From: Carex sylvatica
Lineage: Eukaryota > Streptophyta > Magnoliopsida > Poales > Cyperaceae
NCBI GenBank assembly: GCA_964058845.1
Contig: CAXKVR010000274.1
Span: 2,501-66,500, forward strand
DNA length: 64,000 nt
Direction of reading: 5' to 3'
The position numbers and the translations under genes are program-made. Numbering within the stretch: position 1 is the first letter of the stretch; each line of letters starts with the position of its first letter. The notes beneath the pieces are model-generated. The model did no database searches and was not told the DNA's origin. It saw nothing but the letters and a program-made list of their open reading frames with translations. Below are positions 33,948 through 47,100 of this stretch, in pieces.

Positions 33948-36900
33948 GTGCTTGGCTTACTCCTTACCCTTAGGAAGACGGGCGGCTGAACAACTAAAAG
34001 AATAGAAAAACTCTTACCGAACGAAATGATCCGTCAAGTCGGAGCCCTCCTCTAGCTCTTTTTCAGCCACTATAAATTCCACCACATCTGGGTATTCAGT
34101 TGACAGCGAAGCTTTTTTTTCGTATATAGTTGGGGGTCTTTGAAAGGAAGATAGGCCAAAGATCTCCTTCTTTCTTTCCAGAAATATGGAATCTCGGCTT
34201 TGAAGGATGAGTTTACGGTCGGCTTCGCCCTCTCGCCCATGGCTAGCCCCAGAGTCTACCTTTCTCTTCTCCTTTTGATTTGCTTGGAACGTTTTCGGCT
34301 TGGTACTGGCTTAGCCTAAGAGGGAGTGCTGCCACAAAAGGCCCATTCATTCTAGCGAAACCCAATTCTTCTTCGCCCACGAACTCACTCCTCGAAGTAC
34401 CTAGCAGATCAAATGGATATGGTTCGAAAAGCAAAACATGTGTACATATCCCACCCATGTAGAGAGCTTTCTTTTTCATATTCCAGACTACGATCTTACC
34501 TCCGTCGCGGTATGGCAAGGGGTTACCTTCAAACAGATCTTATATATACTTCTATAAATCCTCTGGAGCAAACCTTATAAACTTATCTCTCTGTCTCCCT
34601 TACCTCCCTATCATTTTCTCCTTCACCTATCACCTCAGGGATACTAGGTAGTTTTTGCATTGGTGCTGGCTCTTCTGCTCTGCACTCCAAGCCATCTGAA
34701 ACACTTCCTCTCCCCACACACCACATCCATCCAACTCATTTCTTGAAAGAGCCAATCCCTGACTCTTCTTAGGCATTGTTCTTACGAATGGATGTGAATT
34801 GATAAAAACTAAGGGCAAGTCCTCTATCTATTGGTATGTGCTCCAGAATCCAGTTGTTTGGAAATGGACGAACATCATCGCGTGCATCTCTTTCGTAGGC
34901 TGATCTCTTTCTCATTTCATAGCTGGAGTTCCAACAAGCAGCTGCTTCCTTCTTACGACGAAGCTCCCGTGGATCCTTCCTTTTGCAGGGCATGAGGTGA
35001 CCTCGAGCTGGGTTGCCCACCGCTGGTAGGGTATCTGGCAAAGCACAATGGATTTACACCTTCACTAATGAAGAAGTAATTTGGAAAGCGACGTGGATAC
35101 CACAAGTTCCAGTATCATATAGTTGTGGTGACTACCCGTATTACTAGGATTGCGGGGCGCTATCAGCTATGCTTAGGCCATGGTTCGAAGTGAGGATCTT
35201 TAAAGTGCATCCCTATGGGGTATGGGCTAAAGGAGTGGGAATTTTAAAACAGGGCACTTAATACCGACGGGGTAATCCGGAAACTGGCGGATATGTAGAA
35301 AGAAACTCCACGAGTCAAAACAGGAAGATACACAAACCAAGTAACCCCCCAATACCCGCTCGCTGTGGTAAGCTACCCGCGGAAAAGGCTTCAAGGCCCC
35401 AAAGAGTATTAGGACCGAAACGACCAGTACCTGGGCTGGAGCCCTAAGATTATGCAGCCAAAGCAGAGGCTAAGTACGAAATGTCATACCGCATAAAAAA
35501 ATGCATCTTTAGCAGCTAGGTTTCAGATGGTAAAAAAAAATACGTGGGCCACCCGCCTTGCCGCTTCTAATTTCGTAAGTGAACAAGTAACTTTCTGGTC
35601 TCTTTCTTCTAGTGATTGGAGTAGCAAATCGGAAAGGTTTTTCTAATTGAATGTATTCCCTATGAAAGAACAGACAGGGGAGGAGATTGGGTTTGTGTTC
35701 CGTGACTGGCTTTTCTCTTTCTTTTTTTTAGTTCCTCTCATCGTCCGATGCAGCTCTTTCGTCTGCACAAATCCACTTACTATCGCTTGGTTGGAGATCC
35801 CACATAGGAGTCAACTTTGAAGAAAGTGGAACGAAAGGCCCCGGGCCACTGACGACAAGATTGGGTCAAGGCTTCCGTCAGCAACTACATTTCCCTTCCC
35901 TGGCTGATACAAAATCTCCATATCGTCATCCTTCATTAACTCGAGCCACCGGCATTGCCGAAGGTTTCACTCTTTTTTAGATCAATTTTCAAGCTTTGGT
36001 GGTCGGTGTAGATTTTACACTTCTCTCCAGACGCCCAATTTGGAGTGCCAAAATTACAGCCGCTAACTCTAGATCATGTATGTGTCGGGTAGTTTTGCTC
36101 ATGTGGTCGTAGTTGTCTGGATGCGTACGCGATCACATGGCCCTCTTGCCTAGTCCGAGAAGCATCCGAGTGAATGGTATACTCAACTCAATAAAGAAAA
36201 AAGAGAACTTATTACTATTTCAAAATATGGCAGCTGGATCCAACTGGAGTTTTTGACCGGAGACAGAGGAAAGGGACCGCAGAAGCATCGCTGTGTTCTT
36301 TACAACGTGGGGTGGGACTGACACTGACACCTAAAAAACCCATTCTACTTCATCATCTCCGTTTCTCAGTGACTGGACGTATCCAATTTGCAAAAACCAA
36401 AAAAGTGCATAATAAAAATAAGTCAAGCACATTCCCCATTGGCCCAAGACCGAAAGAGTGGTCTCCAGAGAAAGAGCGTGACCATGTTTTGGTCATTTTT
36501 GGAGCCCGGCTCATCTCCAGTTGGGCTGATCAAATCCGTCTATTTAAGATTATGTGGCATGGACCCCGTCCGTACTGACGGGAAAGATTAAATAAAGAAT
36601 TTGCGGTCCGTTGCAGCAGTTGCATATTATAGCATAGAGCTTTTCAGTAAATTGATTGGTATATGCATGTCTAGAACTGGAACTAGAAGTTTCAATTTCA
36701 TTCTTATAGCTAGTTCCACAATATTTACAAATAGAACGAACTAGCATGTAATATGTCCAATACACGGAAGCTTGTAATTAATTTTTTAGTTATTTCAATT
36801 GAAGAGCATAATCTTTCTCTCATATGATCATTAAAACCAATTCTCTTATATAAATAAAAACATTAGAATTGGAGCTTATTCACTGCGGGCTATTGTTGAA

Positions 36901-38031
36901 TTGATCCAATATTTGCGGATAATCGCTGCTAAAATCAACACATCAATGACCGGAGCAAGCTCTTGAGATCGTACAAACACACTTTCAAAATTTTGCATAT
37001 GTATGTATGCTAACAAAGTATAAACATATAGTTTACAACATAACAAAGACATTGATGGGATGGTTGATCCATAAGAATTAAACTCCCCATTCGTATCAAA
37101 TATTGCAAAACACCTCTCAATTGTATGTATGACTTTATTGAAATTGGTTCTAATAACGTTCCCTTTCCTCACTCAAGTGCAGTATCTCTCAATGCAAAAG
37201 CTATGCAATTGATGGTCTGATGCATACCTGCCATAAGCAAACTTTAGGTGGGCAATTGATCCATGTAAAAAAATTGAGAAAAGAAGCCAAAATTAAGAAC
37301 TAATTTCCTACGATTTATTTTAATAATCTGATACAATGGCCAAATTATCTCTTGAACTTCTTCATCATGCATGTATCCTCTCCTTCCAACTAATGACACT
37401 AGTCTTCTCAAATTAATGTACTCGGGTGATCTGGATGGCTGGATTTGGCCAATGTGTAGATACATTAACGGTTAATAATTTGATAAATAATAAATATATA
37501 TATGTTGGATCTTTCATGTAGTGATGAACATGAAATTGTTTAAAGGTTTCACTTTATCGAGAACAAAGCACGGCAATGCATTTAATTTCTTTTTTATGTA
37601 ATTTCATTTTGGAATATTTTCAGTTGTAATCTTAATCTCCCTGTCATGTGTTTTACACCTTTTTTATGCTGATCTGAATCATCATGATAGTTGAGGCAGC
37701 ACCTGTTATTCTATAAAAAAGTCACATTGAGATATTGACAATTAGCAAAGAGCCCATTTTAAAAAAGTCCAAAATAGCTCTAAAAAATACATCTAAAGTA
37801 TACCCCACACAAACTTACACTTATAGAAAAGGATAATAAACAATTTTCATGCACACTAAAATCTCCCCGACGGATCTCGTGGCCCAAAATCCTGCCCCGC
37901 CTGAACGTAGCATACGAACGTGGTTTTGGATATTAACCACAAATCGAATTGCTACGATGAGCTTTGTGCTCTCATCTCAGGTAAGGCAGGGATGCACGGA
38001 CGCAACTAACTATCAATGGTTAGTTGTTCAG
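33948..38031. other. No identified gene; possible intron RNA and unknown frames
   Basis: Minus-strand frames at 34243-34518 and 34769-35041 are unrecognised. The block 35100-35530 is GC-richer, with phrases such as CGACGGGGTAATCCGG, and looks like structured organellar RNA. A pair of minus-strand frames at 37465-37244 and 37172-36876 looks protein-like (EEVQEIIWPLYQIIKINRRK in the first) and could be two exons of one gene, but I recognise no family. From 36.6 kb on the DNA is AT-rich and nuclear in style. Confidence 0.3.
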
Positions 38032-38708
38032 GTAGAAGCAAGAAGGCGCAATATGAGGCTGATAAAAGGATGGATCGAAAGGAGTTTGATCAGTTGGTCG
38101 CACATAGCATGCGCATGCCCGGCGTGGGCTTCTTCTGCACTGACCTCATCGACGGTAATCTTATTAAGTTTCCTTAAAAAATTGACATGTTTGAGCTCGA
38201 TCCAAATTTTGTATTAAATCCATTGTATATATATGTAGGTAGGTGTCCCTCCAATCGTACGACACTACACACAACTGATCGGCAGTCTTCGAAATTTGAC
38301 TGTGTTTGTGACCATGAGAACACTGCCAGTCCGAACTGTCCTACCAAGTGAGCGCTTCCTTGTCGGCAAAATAGGACCCAGAGGTGTGTATCGGTGCTTG
38401 GTGCAATTCGGGTACATGGATAGCCATACCATGGTAGGAGACGAGTATGCCAGATCTGTCTTTGCTGCGCTCAGAGAGACAGCAGATGATCCAGAGGAGA
38501 TTGAGGTTCTTGAGTCGGCGTTGAATGACGGTGTCTCATAACCGGTCGGACTATACTTAGAATGAGCGATCAGCATGGCTGGTTCAAGCACTTTGTGATT
38601 GACAACCTTTACCGCTTTTTGCATAAAAATTTCAGATCGAATGTCGCTCGCTACTCTCAGATCCCAACCGAAAAGCAATTACAAGTTGAGATGCTGTACC
38701 AGCTATAA
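38032..38708 (+). pseudogene. HAK/KUP potassium transporter C-terminus, broken
   Basis: HAK/KUP proteins are plasma- or vacuolar-membrane K+ transporters. Exon 1 (38032-38153, after a TTCAG acceptor) reads KKAQYEADKRMDRKEFDQLV and PGVGFFCTDLIDG. A GT-AG intron occupies 38154-38239, with the glycine codon split across it. Exon 2 reads [52 protein letters not shown], then stops at 38539-38541. The family's C-terminal motif continues in another frame (GWFKHFVIDNLYRFLHKNFR to MLYQL) to TAA at 38708. The transmembrane core is missing. One frameshift plus truncation make it a pseudogene. The intact intron rules out a processed copy. Confidence 0.85.
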
Positions 38709-41700
38709 ATAAAGTAAGAGCCCATTTTGAGATATTCACATGTACATTATCATCAGATTAACAAGAATTCCCACATTACGTCTAATAAAGAACAAGAAAA
38801 TCGTATCTAACGAAATATGCTTGCTTACTGACAGCTTGTGCTGATGTAAGGTAACTAACTAGTATTTATTTATAATTGACCGTCTTCTGAAAAATTGGTA
38901 TGAATTTGAGCATAGCTGGCGGATGTTTTGTTTGTGTAAATTAAGTTAATTAAGAAACGATGGATCTGAGGGTTTTCATTTCATATTTCATGGTTGGTGG
39001 GGCTGATCCTTTTCTTTTGAAAAAAAATGTTCTCATTAAACTGATATAATTAGATCAATAATAAACATGAGGAGAGTTTGAATGCCTTTATTTTTTAAGC
39101 CTTCATTATGCCTTCACCTCTTTGAAATCTTTAATAATAACAAAAATTGAAAACTCAAATAAGAAAATAGATTCATTAGACTAGACGTGATTTACCTTTC
39201 TTAATCTACACGTACACACAAATTACGAAATTTCCACAAAAATTACGAGATTAATAAATTGAATTTCAACCATCGGAGAACATTATTTCATTTTATTTCA
39301 AAGAATTTGAATTACGGCCAGACCCGATCGAGAATGCAACAGGCCGGGCCTCAATTTTAAGGCCTACGGCAAGGCCGGGCCTAACATTTGGGACGAAGGG
39401 CCGGACCGCACAAACTTGGCCCATTGACATCCCTACCTCTAGCAGCGACCCTTGTTTTGGCTGGCCTGCTAATTAACAACTGTCCTGGATATTTTCTCTC
39501 TAACATTACTAGCAGTTGGTTCACTTTTTTAACAAAAAGTACTTGAAATTGTAAAAGGTTCGCTATTTTCTTTTTTTATACATGACATGGTTTACTTTTT
39601 TTGAAAACACATGGTTTATACTTTTGAAAATACCGAATCGGTAACAATGCTAGTGGTTCGTGCTGGAATTTGGCGAGTGAGAAAAATCATTTTTCTCTGT
39701 TTTTTTTTTTTTTACACGGTAGAGAAAACTTTTCAAATAAAATCCCTGTCATCCAACAGCTTCATCCGATCGAAGGTTTCTATTGAAAGGTGACTCGCAA
39801 CTTTTATTTAAGCTTTATACTTTATATATAATAAAAGATGTGCATGCTTACGATAAATATAAGTAGGCCTTATTAATTTGGGTTTCCAACTGGAGCCAGC
39901 TGGGGTAGTTAACATGGCAGGCACGTGGCATTTCATTTGGGTTTAGACTGAGACGCGCGTCTTATAGTTAGGCTAGGCTTGCTCTCTCATTTGACGTACC
40001 AAACAAGTAAGCTAGAGCTAGGCTTCATTAGTTACACTCACATTTCTTCTTCTAAGAAGAATTATCTCGTCTTCTAAGTTCTATCTATCAATCGATATCC
40101 ATCTAGTCGGTTTGGTTGTGTATATCCTATCCACTGAGGACTGATTGAGTGAGGATATATATAAGTTGAGTGTGGCGGAAGAGAAACTAATACATAGCTA
40201 GGTACCGTGCATCGGAACGATAAATGAGGGAATTAGGTGCATTAGGTAGGAGATCGAAGAAGAGATCAGTCAAGTATTAGTACTTTTTATTGACAAGCAG
40301 CAGAGGTGCCTAATTAATTAGGTGCATTATATAGGGAATCAGAAGAAGCAGCGCTGGCGTTGGCAGTTTTTTCCCCACCCAATATTTCACAGCATCCGAC
40401 GCGTCTCTCTGCTCCTTCACCAGAACTTAATGAATTCTCTCCTCAGAGTAAGAAGAGTCAAGCTCAAGCTTTCGGCCAACTAATTAAGAACAAGGTGCGT
40501 GCTTCATTACTATTTCTTATGTATATCAAATTCATTTATTCTTTAATTACTTAATTTATCACCCCCCTTTTGCCTTCTTTTGCGGAAAAGAAAACAAAAA
40601 TGAATTATATATAATTCATTATTGGATTAATTTTTGAAATATTACGGAGTTCGATTTAATTACCTAGGCCGCATTACTTAACTAATTCGTGCATTTATTT
40701 TATATATATATATATTAATGTCATGTAATTACTTGTCACCACGACCTATATATATATACTAGCAGCTAGTTTAATTTAGGTAGGGAGTTTTACCACCCTT
40801 TGGTACCCGTAAGCGCCTATGCTTCATATTATTATTATGCGTATCTATTATAATTGAAATTACTTAAGAATGCAGAACATTCTGCGGTTTCTGCTACCCG
40901 AAATCGCGAAAAATTATATTAGTGCGGTGGCTAATATATATATTCTAATCGAAGGCCAATATGAAAATTGACTCGAAAAGACGTTTCAACATACATGTTG
41001 GTAATTAAGATGACGTTACTTACATGGACTTGTAGTTCCAGAAAGGTAGCTATAACATTATGTATATGCTCCTAATTATGCTAATTAACCCTTACAATCT
41101 CTACTTTTAAAAATACTTTAGTTGAAATTTACTGCTGGAATTTTTGTGATTTACAATTACATGAAATGTTCGCAAAGGATTGTTATATTTGTGAAAGATG
41201 TTTGCAATAAAAAAAGGACTTGTAAACCAATTATGTGGTGCTTTTTGTGTTTAACCTTCCTCTAATGCTTTTGTCCATGATCCTGTATATTTTATGGAAT
41301 TAATGATTTAAACATTTACGATAGCCATTATATGAATAACATATTTCTGAGTGAGTAAACATTTCTTAAATTTGGTTAAACTTTTCCCCTGCTGTAACCG
41401 TACCTCTTAAGCAAAGAGGGGCAACTAAAAAACAAAAAATTGATCTGTTTTTTAGTTGTGTTTTGGGATGAAATTTTTTTGATGGTGTGGTTTTTTCACG
41501 TCGTCTGGTATAAACTATGATCTTCTAATCAGGTATAGACTTACTTATCAGATAATTTATTTTGATTGGAAGCAGTATCATGAGTTGTTAAGGGAATTTG
41601 TTCATTGTTTCCGAAGAAGATTTTAGGAAATCTTGAGCAAACTTTGATATTGACTCGATGGACTGAGGAATCTCTCCTAGAATAGGAGGATTAGATAAGA

Positions 41701-41849
41701 ACTATTGGAACTTATTCACATCTAACTAAAGACTCCTTATTGTTTGAAAGTTTGGACAGATAGATATTATCTTGAAATTGTGTCTCACTAAAAACAACAT
41801 GTAGACTTTACCAGAAGGAGGAGAAAGACACCGGTACCCGCTCGCTGTG
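38709..41849. other. AT-rich nuclear sequence, no identified gene
   Basis: About 3.1 kb. It holds a probable hAT-type transposon end (39310-39435). At 40360-40499 an open segment (SPPNISQHPTRLSAPSPELN) runs into GTGCGTG, a possible splice donor, so it may be a first exon of an unknown gene. No family recognised. A T-run and AT runs occur at 39690-39710 and 40700-40715. Confidence 0.35.
39310..39435. mobile_element. Possible hAT-type transposon end
   Basis: A GC-rich block of GGCCGGGCC-type words ends in CATTGACATCCCTA at 39422-39435. Plant non-autonomous hAT elements often end in TTGACATCCCT with such GGCC-rich subterminal repeats. The partner terminus (AGGGATGTCAA) and an 8-base duplication were not found nearby, so the element is truncated or the call is wrong. 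Confidence 0.4.
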
Positions 41850-42188
41850 ATAAACCAAGAAAAAGGGAAGAGATCTTTGAGAGAGCTTATGTGGTACAAT
41901 ATCCTGTAGATTTGGATAACACAAACATCAAAAAGTTCTTACATACTTCAGGTCAGAGGGTTTTTCCTTATAGAGTAATTCATGTGGTGATTTTCCTTTC
42001 AAGACATTTAGGGGAGGAGTTCTATTAATCAATAAAACTGCTACATGAAGAGCTTCAACCAAAAATTTGACTGGCATGCAAGATTGGAACAAGAGAGTTC
42101 TTCTCATATTAACTATGTGCCTGCCTAGGTCTGCAAGATCCTTTTTTTCGTCCATAGTTTCTATTCTATGTGTTCGGCTTCCTGGCAC
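41850..42188 (-). pseudogene. Ty1/copia integrase core remnant
   Basis: The minus-strand frame from 42188 to 41928 contains RTLLFQSCMPVKFLVEALHV, LLINRTPPLNVLKGKSPHEL and YKEKPSDLKYVRTF, the end of the copia integrase core (family form: ...LLFQS-LP--FW--A---A-YLINRTPS-VL-GKTP-E-L). It ends at a stop where the family would continue with FGCLCY. The catalytic D-D residues lie upstream and are lost; the glutamate region is degraded. Confidence 0.8.
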
Positions 42189-44082
42189 TATTGATCAGAA
42201 GCATCAAGCCAGCAGCGCCGGCTTTGAATTCTATTGAAGGACTAGAGGGCTCTACCCCTCCCTTTTCTTTATCAAAATAAAGCTAGCCATGAGAACTACA
42301 AACCAAATACTCGACTTGTTTTAATTAAGCATTTGGGGTGAGAAATTCCAATCTAAAATGAATCGGAAGTGATTTGGGTGATGAAACAATCGATCTACAC
42401 GGCTATATGAGTTTATCATAGATAGAGCAGAATCGGAAGACAAAAAGACAAGGTTCTATCGAGAGGAAGCAGCATCCTGCCAAAAACTTTGGCTTTACAC
42501 TTCTTTGATGAATGGAAGGCTGAGCGTCAGCGATCCAAGCCTTCAACTTCTCGTCAATAGAATTTCCAGCGAGTGATTGAATTGAATGAGCGAGGTGAAA
42601 AATGAAGCGACCCTCTGCTACCTACCAAATGCAGTTCTTGAGATGACATCCCCGGTGAAGGCTTTGAACTCCGGCAAAACATCCAACTCAGTCAGAGAAT
42701 TCTTGAGAATCAATAAGCGTTACGCCCTTTTGAGATGACAGCACAAACAAAGACACCAGTTTGGGAAGATGCTCATGGTTTTCGGAGATCGGCTGTTATC
42801 CAGCAAATCTTGGCACAACAGATAACGGGGCAGCACCGTGTAAGTATCAGGCGGTTGTTGCGGAGTATACTTGAAAAGGGACCTCAGCATATCCTTCCAT
42901 GGTATGTAAATTCTTTATTTTTCCCATAAATGAGAAATCCTTTATTGAATTCATGTTAGGCCCACCAGTTTAATTAGGCCCACTCATGGACAAGGCAAAG
43001 CATATTTACATCTAGAAATTCAATTCAATGTTTCATCACGACTCATATATATATATATATATGAACCATCGATCCATCAATTAATGACCTCGGTCGGTGG
43101 TCGTACCAATTAATTAAAGCCTACCTAAATGAGGTTAGTGGGTGATTGATAAATATTAATATAAATAAAATAAACCAAACAATTTGGGAGGGAGTTCAGA
43201 TCAAATTCAAATCAGTAATAATAAGAAAAAACCAAAAAGAACCAGTACTGAAACCATGCGCACATAGCAGTACCAAGTTTCTCTTTTAGTAGGTTTTGGT
43301 TATGTACGTAAAAGTAACTAATTGCTTGTTTGTTGTTGCTTGCGAATATTAGGCGACAATTGCCAATACGACTTCAGTTCGAACGAAGGATATTCACCAT
43401 GGGCCTCCCATATACATACAACTCACCATGCGGGTGAAATAAAAGGTGACCTCCAATAGAAACGATTTTGGCATTTTAATTAAGAAAATCAAAGAAAAAA
43501 GAATTGAATTTATAGTAAGTAATCAATTCACTAAAACTACATTTTACTGACTAGACTCTCTTTGCCCGAGTATTAAGAAAAACTCTAAAGGAAAGGATGA
43601 TACACATCTTGGAGTGAAGGACGGAGCACAAAAAGCTTTTTTTTCTGGAAATGGGGAGAACAAAGTCAGCGGGCGGGGTGCTTTATCTCTTCCCTTCCGG
43701 TGTCCCTATTAATTGATATACGGAATTGATTTGAAAGGAATTCCAGATCATTCTTATTTCACGCGGGATATGGATGGAATCGAGAGGCAAGAAAGAGTAT
43801 GCTTTCAGAGGCTTGATCCACTTTGGTTTCATGGATAAGCCACAAAATCCCTAAATGCTTCTTTATACTGTCACCACTGACTGAGAGATAGGCTGGCTCC
43901 TTCATTCACTGGTTGCTTCAGGTATGGAGGGATAAATCGTCGGATTCTCGACCTTTGAGATAGTCTTTATGAAAATCCATCTCCACTTATGTTGTGCCCC
44001 CGCATTCCAGCATCTTTGATTCCAGGTCTCACCCAGTGAAGCAAAGTAAGACAAGGAAGGGGGAAAGACATGGTTTTGATAG
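42189..44082. other. Mitochondrial-like and AT-rich text, no gene identified
   Basis: A 64-codon frame at 42735-42929 is unrecognised. 43560-44082, leading to the tRNA-Cys, looks like plant mitochondrial intergenic DNA. Confidence 0.3.
43045..43062. repeat. (AT)9 microsatellite
   Basis: Nine AT dinucleotides. Confidence 0.9.
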
Positions 44083-44155
44083 GGAACCGTAGCCAAGTGG
44101 CTAAGGCAGAAGTCTGCAAAACTTCTATTCGTCGGTTCGAATCCGACCGGTTCCT
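44083..44155 (+). tRNA. trnC2: tRNA-Cys (GCA), bacterial-type mitochondrial copy
   Basis: A 73-base cloverleaf with perfect stems: acceptor GGAACCG/CGGTTCC, D arm GCC...GGC, anticodon stem GAAGT/ACTTC with loop CTGCAAA (anticodon GCA), T arm GTCGG-TTCGAAT-CCGAC, discriminator T, no encoded CCA. It is unlike the usual plastid-derived trnC of plant mitochondria. It matches in kind the second tRNA-Cys, trnC2, first reported from the sugar beet mitochondrial genome and interpreted as acquired from bacteria. In a nuclear subtelomere it most likely arrived inside a mitochondrial DNA insertion. The structure is intact, so the insertion may be young. Confidence 0.85.
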
Positions 44156-47100
44156 AAAGGGCCACCCTATTCATTCCCTCACATGACCAGCATCAGTCAC
44201 CCGGCACGAAGAAAGAAGCATCTAGGCAAAGCCTATGATAGTAGTACTGAACCCCACTGGTACTTTTGACTTGATTGATGACCCATCGAACTAACTACTA
44301 GTGGGTAGGCTCGCTCGCACCTGTTAGATGATTTGAAGAGAAAGGGAGTAGGAAGAAAAGGGGCCTAAAGTAAAGTGAAGAAGATTCGGATAACGATCCA
44401 GATGAGGTCGCCCGGTACTAGTGATGTGGAAGGTGGGTCCCACGTTCCAGCTGGTTTGGTTTTATGGATAAAGTTCAATTGACTTGAAATACTAAAGAGT
44501 GAAAATAGGTTGAGTAAAAAGAGAAAAAAAAAGTAAAATATAATTCATTATCAACCAAAAGATAGAAAACGTTGATATAAAACTGGAATCATTACCAAAC
44601 GGAAACTACCTGGTCAAACTTCCCTTAAACCATGAATGAAACAAGCATTGGACCCATTGGTCAAGATATTTAACATATGCTTAGCTACTGATTTTCTACA
44701 AAGCACGTTAGTTAACAGTTAAGTCCGACATTACAGAGTGTATTGATAAGTGTCTTGTGTTGGTAAGTACCACGTTTCAATTAAATTCTTGCGGACCTTG
44801 AGATGTTTGTAGCTCAGATGGTATGTTGATTAATATCATAGGGGAGGATAGCACACTTTTGATTTGTTGATATATTTTTCTGCTGATTGATTTATTGAAA
44901 TCTATGAAAAATATATATCATTTGATATGTAGTTGACCTGCCTGCCAGAGCAAGAACCTCCTTAATGACATGATATATCATTTTAGTATATTCTAGTTCT
45001 ATTTAGATAGTATAAAACAACACAAATCCTCCTTAATGACATGAAATAAAGCAAGAACCCAAAATATGACCCGGCACCAAGAGAGACAGATATACGATCA
45101 ACAATAAGCAAAGAAGGAAGATACTTTAGGAAGGAGGGTACTTACTTGAGTAAGATACTTTGTGAAGATACCTTGGGTTTCTAGCTAGAAGAGAAGGGGC
45201 GGGAGATTTGACCAAAAAAAAGTATAGCTTATCTTTTCTCCTGCAATGTAACTCTAAAATATGCATGCTAGAAAGCTTATATGTTGCTGAGAGAGAGGTT
45301 AGGAAGATTGATTTATTTTTTTCCATTCCAGAATTGCTTTTTTTCCCTGTTCTTCTCTTTCGCCAAACCATCTGCAATTAGTAGATTTCTCCTCTTTTTA
45401 TGAGGTTATTTCCATTGCTAATCGATCAGACGACGACGAATTTAAGGGACTAGGGATTCTGATTCTAGTCTGACTTTTCATATCTCCACAATAACAATAA
45501 CGTTCAAAAATCTGTGGTTTCTGGGATGCAGTAATTGCTAACACTCGTGCCATTAAGCTAATTTCTTTATTTCGCAAGGTGCTCTTTTTTTTTAGAACTC
45601 ATACATAATCAACTCAACATGTCGGAATTGATCTGCGAACTATGGCTAGGACAAGCACTTTTCCAGCTTCTTTCTTTCCTGGTGGGTGGGACGTAGACCT
45701 GGGTTGGGTGGATTCTCGATTATGGTGCCTCTAATCATATGAACTATAACCCCCACCCAGCCCTTATTTAGGTGTGAAACACCGGCCTATTTACCAGTTA
45801 TTTATACGATACGGCAGATGGATCTCCTGTTACACCGACTCGCATCGGTAATATCGAACTCGGACAGTAGAGTTTTTTTTATTTCAATTGTTTTTCCCCT
45901 ACCTCAACTGACAATGAATCTCATTTCCATTGCATCTTTTTCCTTCCACAACCGCCTTCACGCCACCACCAGCAACTATCTTTCTCCTCCCCCATTCCTA
46001 GGATAGCATATAGATCTTTCAACCCGGATAGCTACCTCAGCCGTGCTTGGCCCTTTCTGAAAGAATATCTTTTCGCTCGCTCTTGAAACTTTGGTGGACT
46101 ATTCTTTAAAAAAAGAAAAAAAAAACTCATTAAATTGGGTGATACCCTTTTTTGGAGTGTAAGCTTCACTTCAAATATGTATGGTTTTGAAAAGGAAAGC
46201 AGCAGCAAGATCTAGAGCACCTTCCCCAACCAAGGCATCACTATTAACTAACCGAAGCATCATCCCATTCATTCAATGGTGGAGGCGAAAATTCGCATTC
46301 TCCATTACCCACTCAATGCTCTAAAAATAAAAACTATACCACGTAATCTGCAACTTTTCTGAACACATCTGTAGCTTGGTGTGTATAGTCAACGGCTTAA
46401 GTATAAATAAGTAACTTACGGTACATAAAGGTGGGTTCTCAATCTGAGAAACCTGGTAGAAAAGGTCAAATTTCACTTTAGCTACACGAGTGTTGAAACA
46501 TTGAGGCGGGCTGAAATGAAAAAATGGAGGTTTTACTAATGTAAAGCTTAGCTAATTTCCTGCTTTCTTATACTAATTAATAGCTTATTTTTACTACTTA
46601 AATGCTACTACCAATGCTACTTTACTGTTGTGCACGGATGTGCTCTCTTTAGTTTGATTAGCTTCTTCTATGGCTTGCTACGTGCTCGCTCACTCACTCT
46701 ATTCGTCCTGGCGCACTCTGTGCGTGCCTGCCTAATTCAGAAACAGAAGTAGAGCCAGCTAAAGAAGCATATTAAGTTCCAAAACAGTAGAGATTTCAAG
46801 ATAAGTTCATTCGCTTGAAAGCTAGCTTAATATGGAGCATTTTGAAAAATCGTCAGAACGAATCTAGATCTCGTCATATCACTTTCTTCCCCATTGGCTC
46901 AGCCTAGTTCTTTACCACCGGGTAATGTTTTCCCCCTTTTCTTTTATAAGGAATTCATATTTAACAGGATCATATGTGATGCAATAACTGAGATAGCTTT
47001 TTGGAGGCCAGGTGATGATATTAATTGGAAACGGATAAAGTCCCCGTTTGGTCCGATTCGAGGTACTCTTTTTTGAAAAGGCAAATTCTTGGTGTCAGTT

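Noticed and set aside
38539..38562. Short intron restoring the HAK/KUP frame
   Set aside because: The gap is about 20 bases, far below plant intron size, and has no GT-AG pair in place. A one-base indel is simpler.
35353..41849. Shared 15-base phrase TACCCGCTCGCTGTG at 35353 and 41835
   Set aside because: Flanks diverge at once; too short to call a repeat, though both may come from mitochondrial DNA.
44800..44880. tRNA-like start GTAGCTCAGATGG
   Set aside because: No matching anticodon or T arm follows at the right distance.
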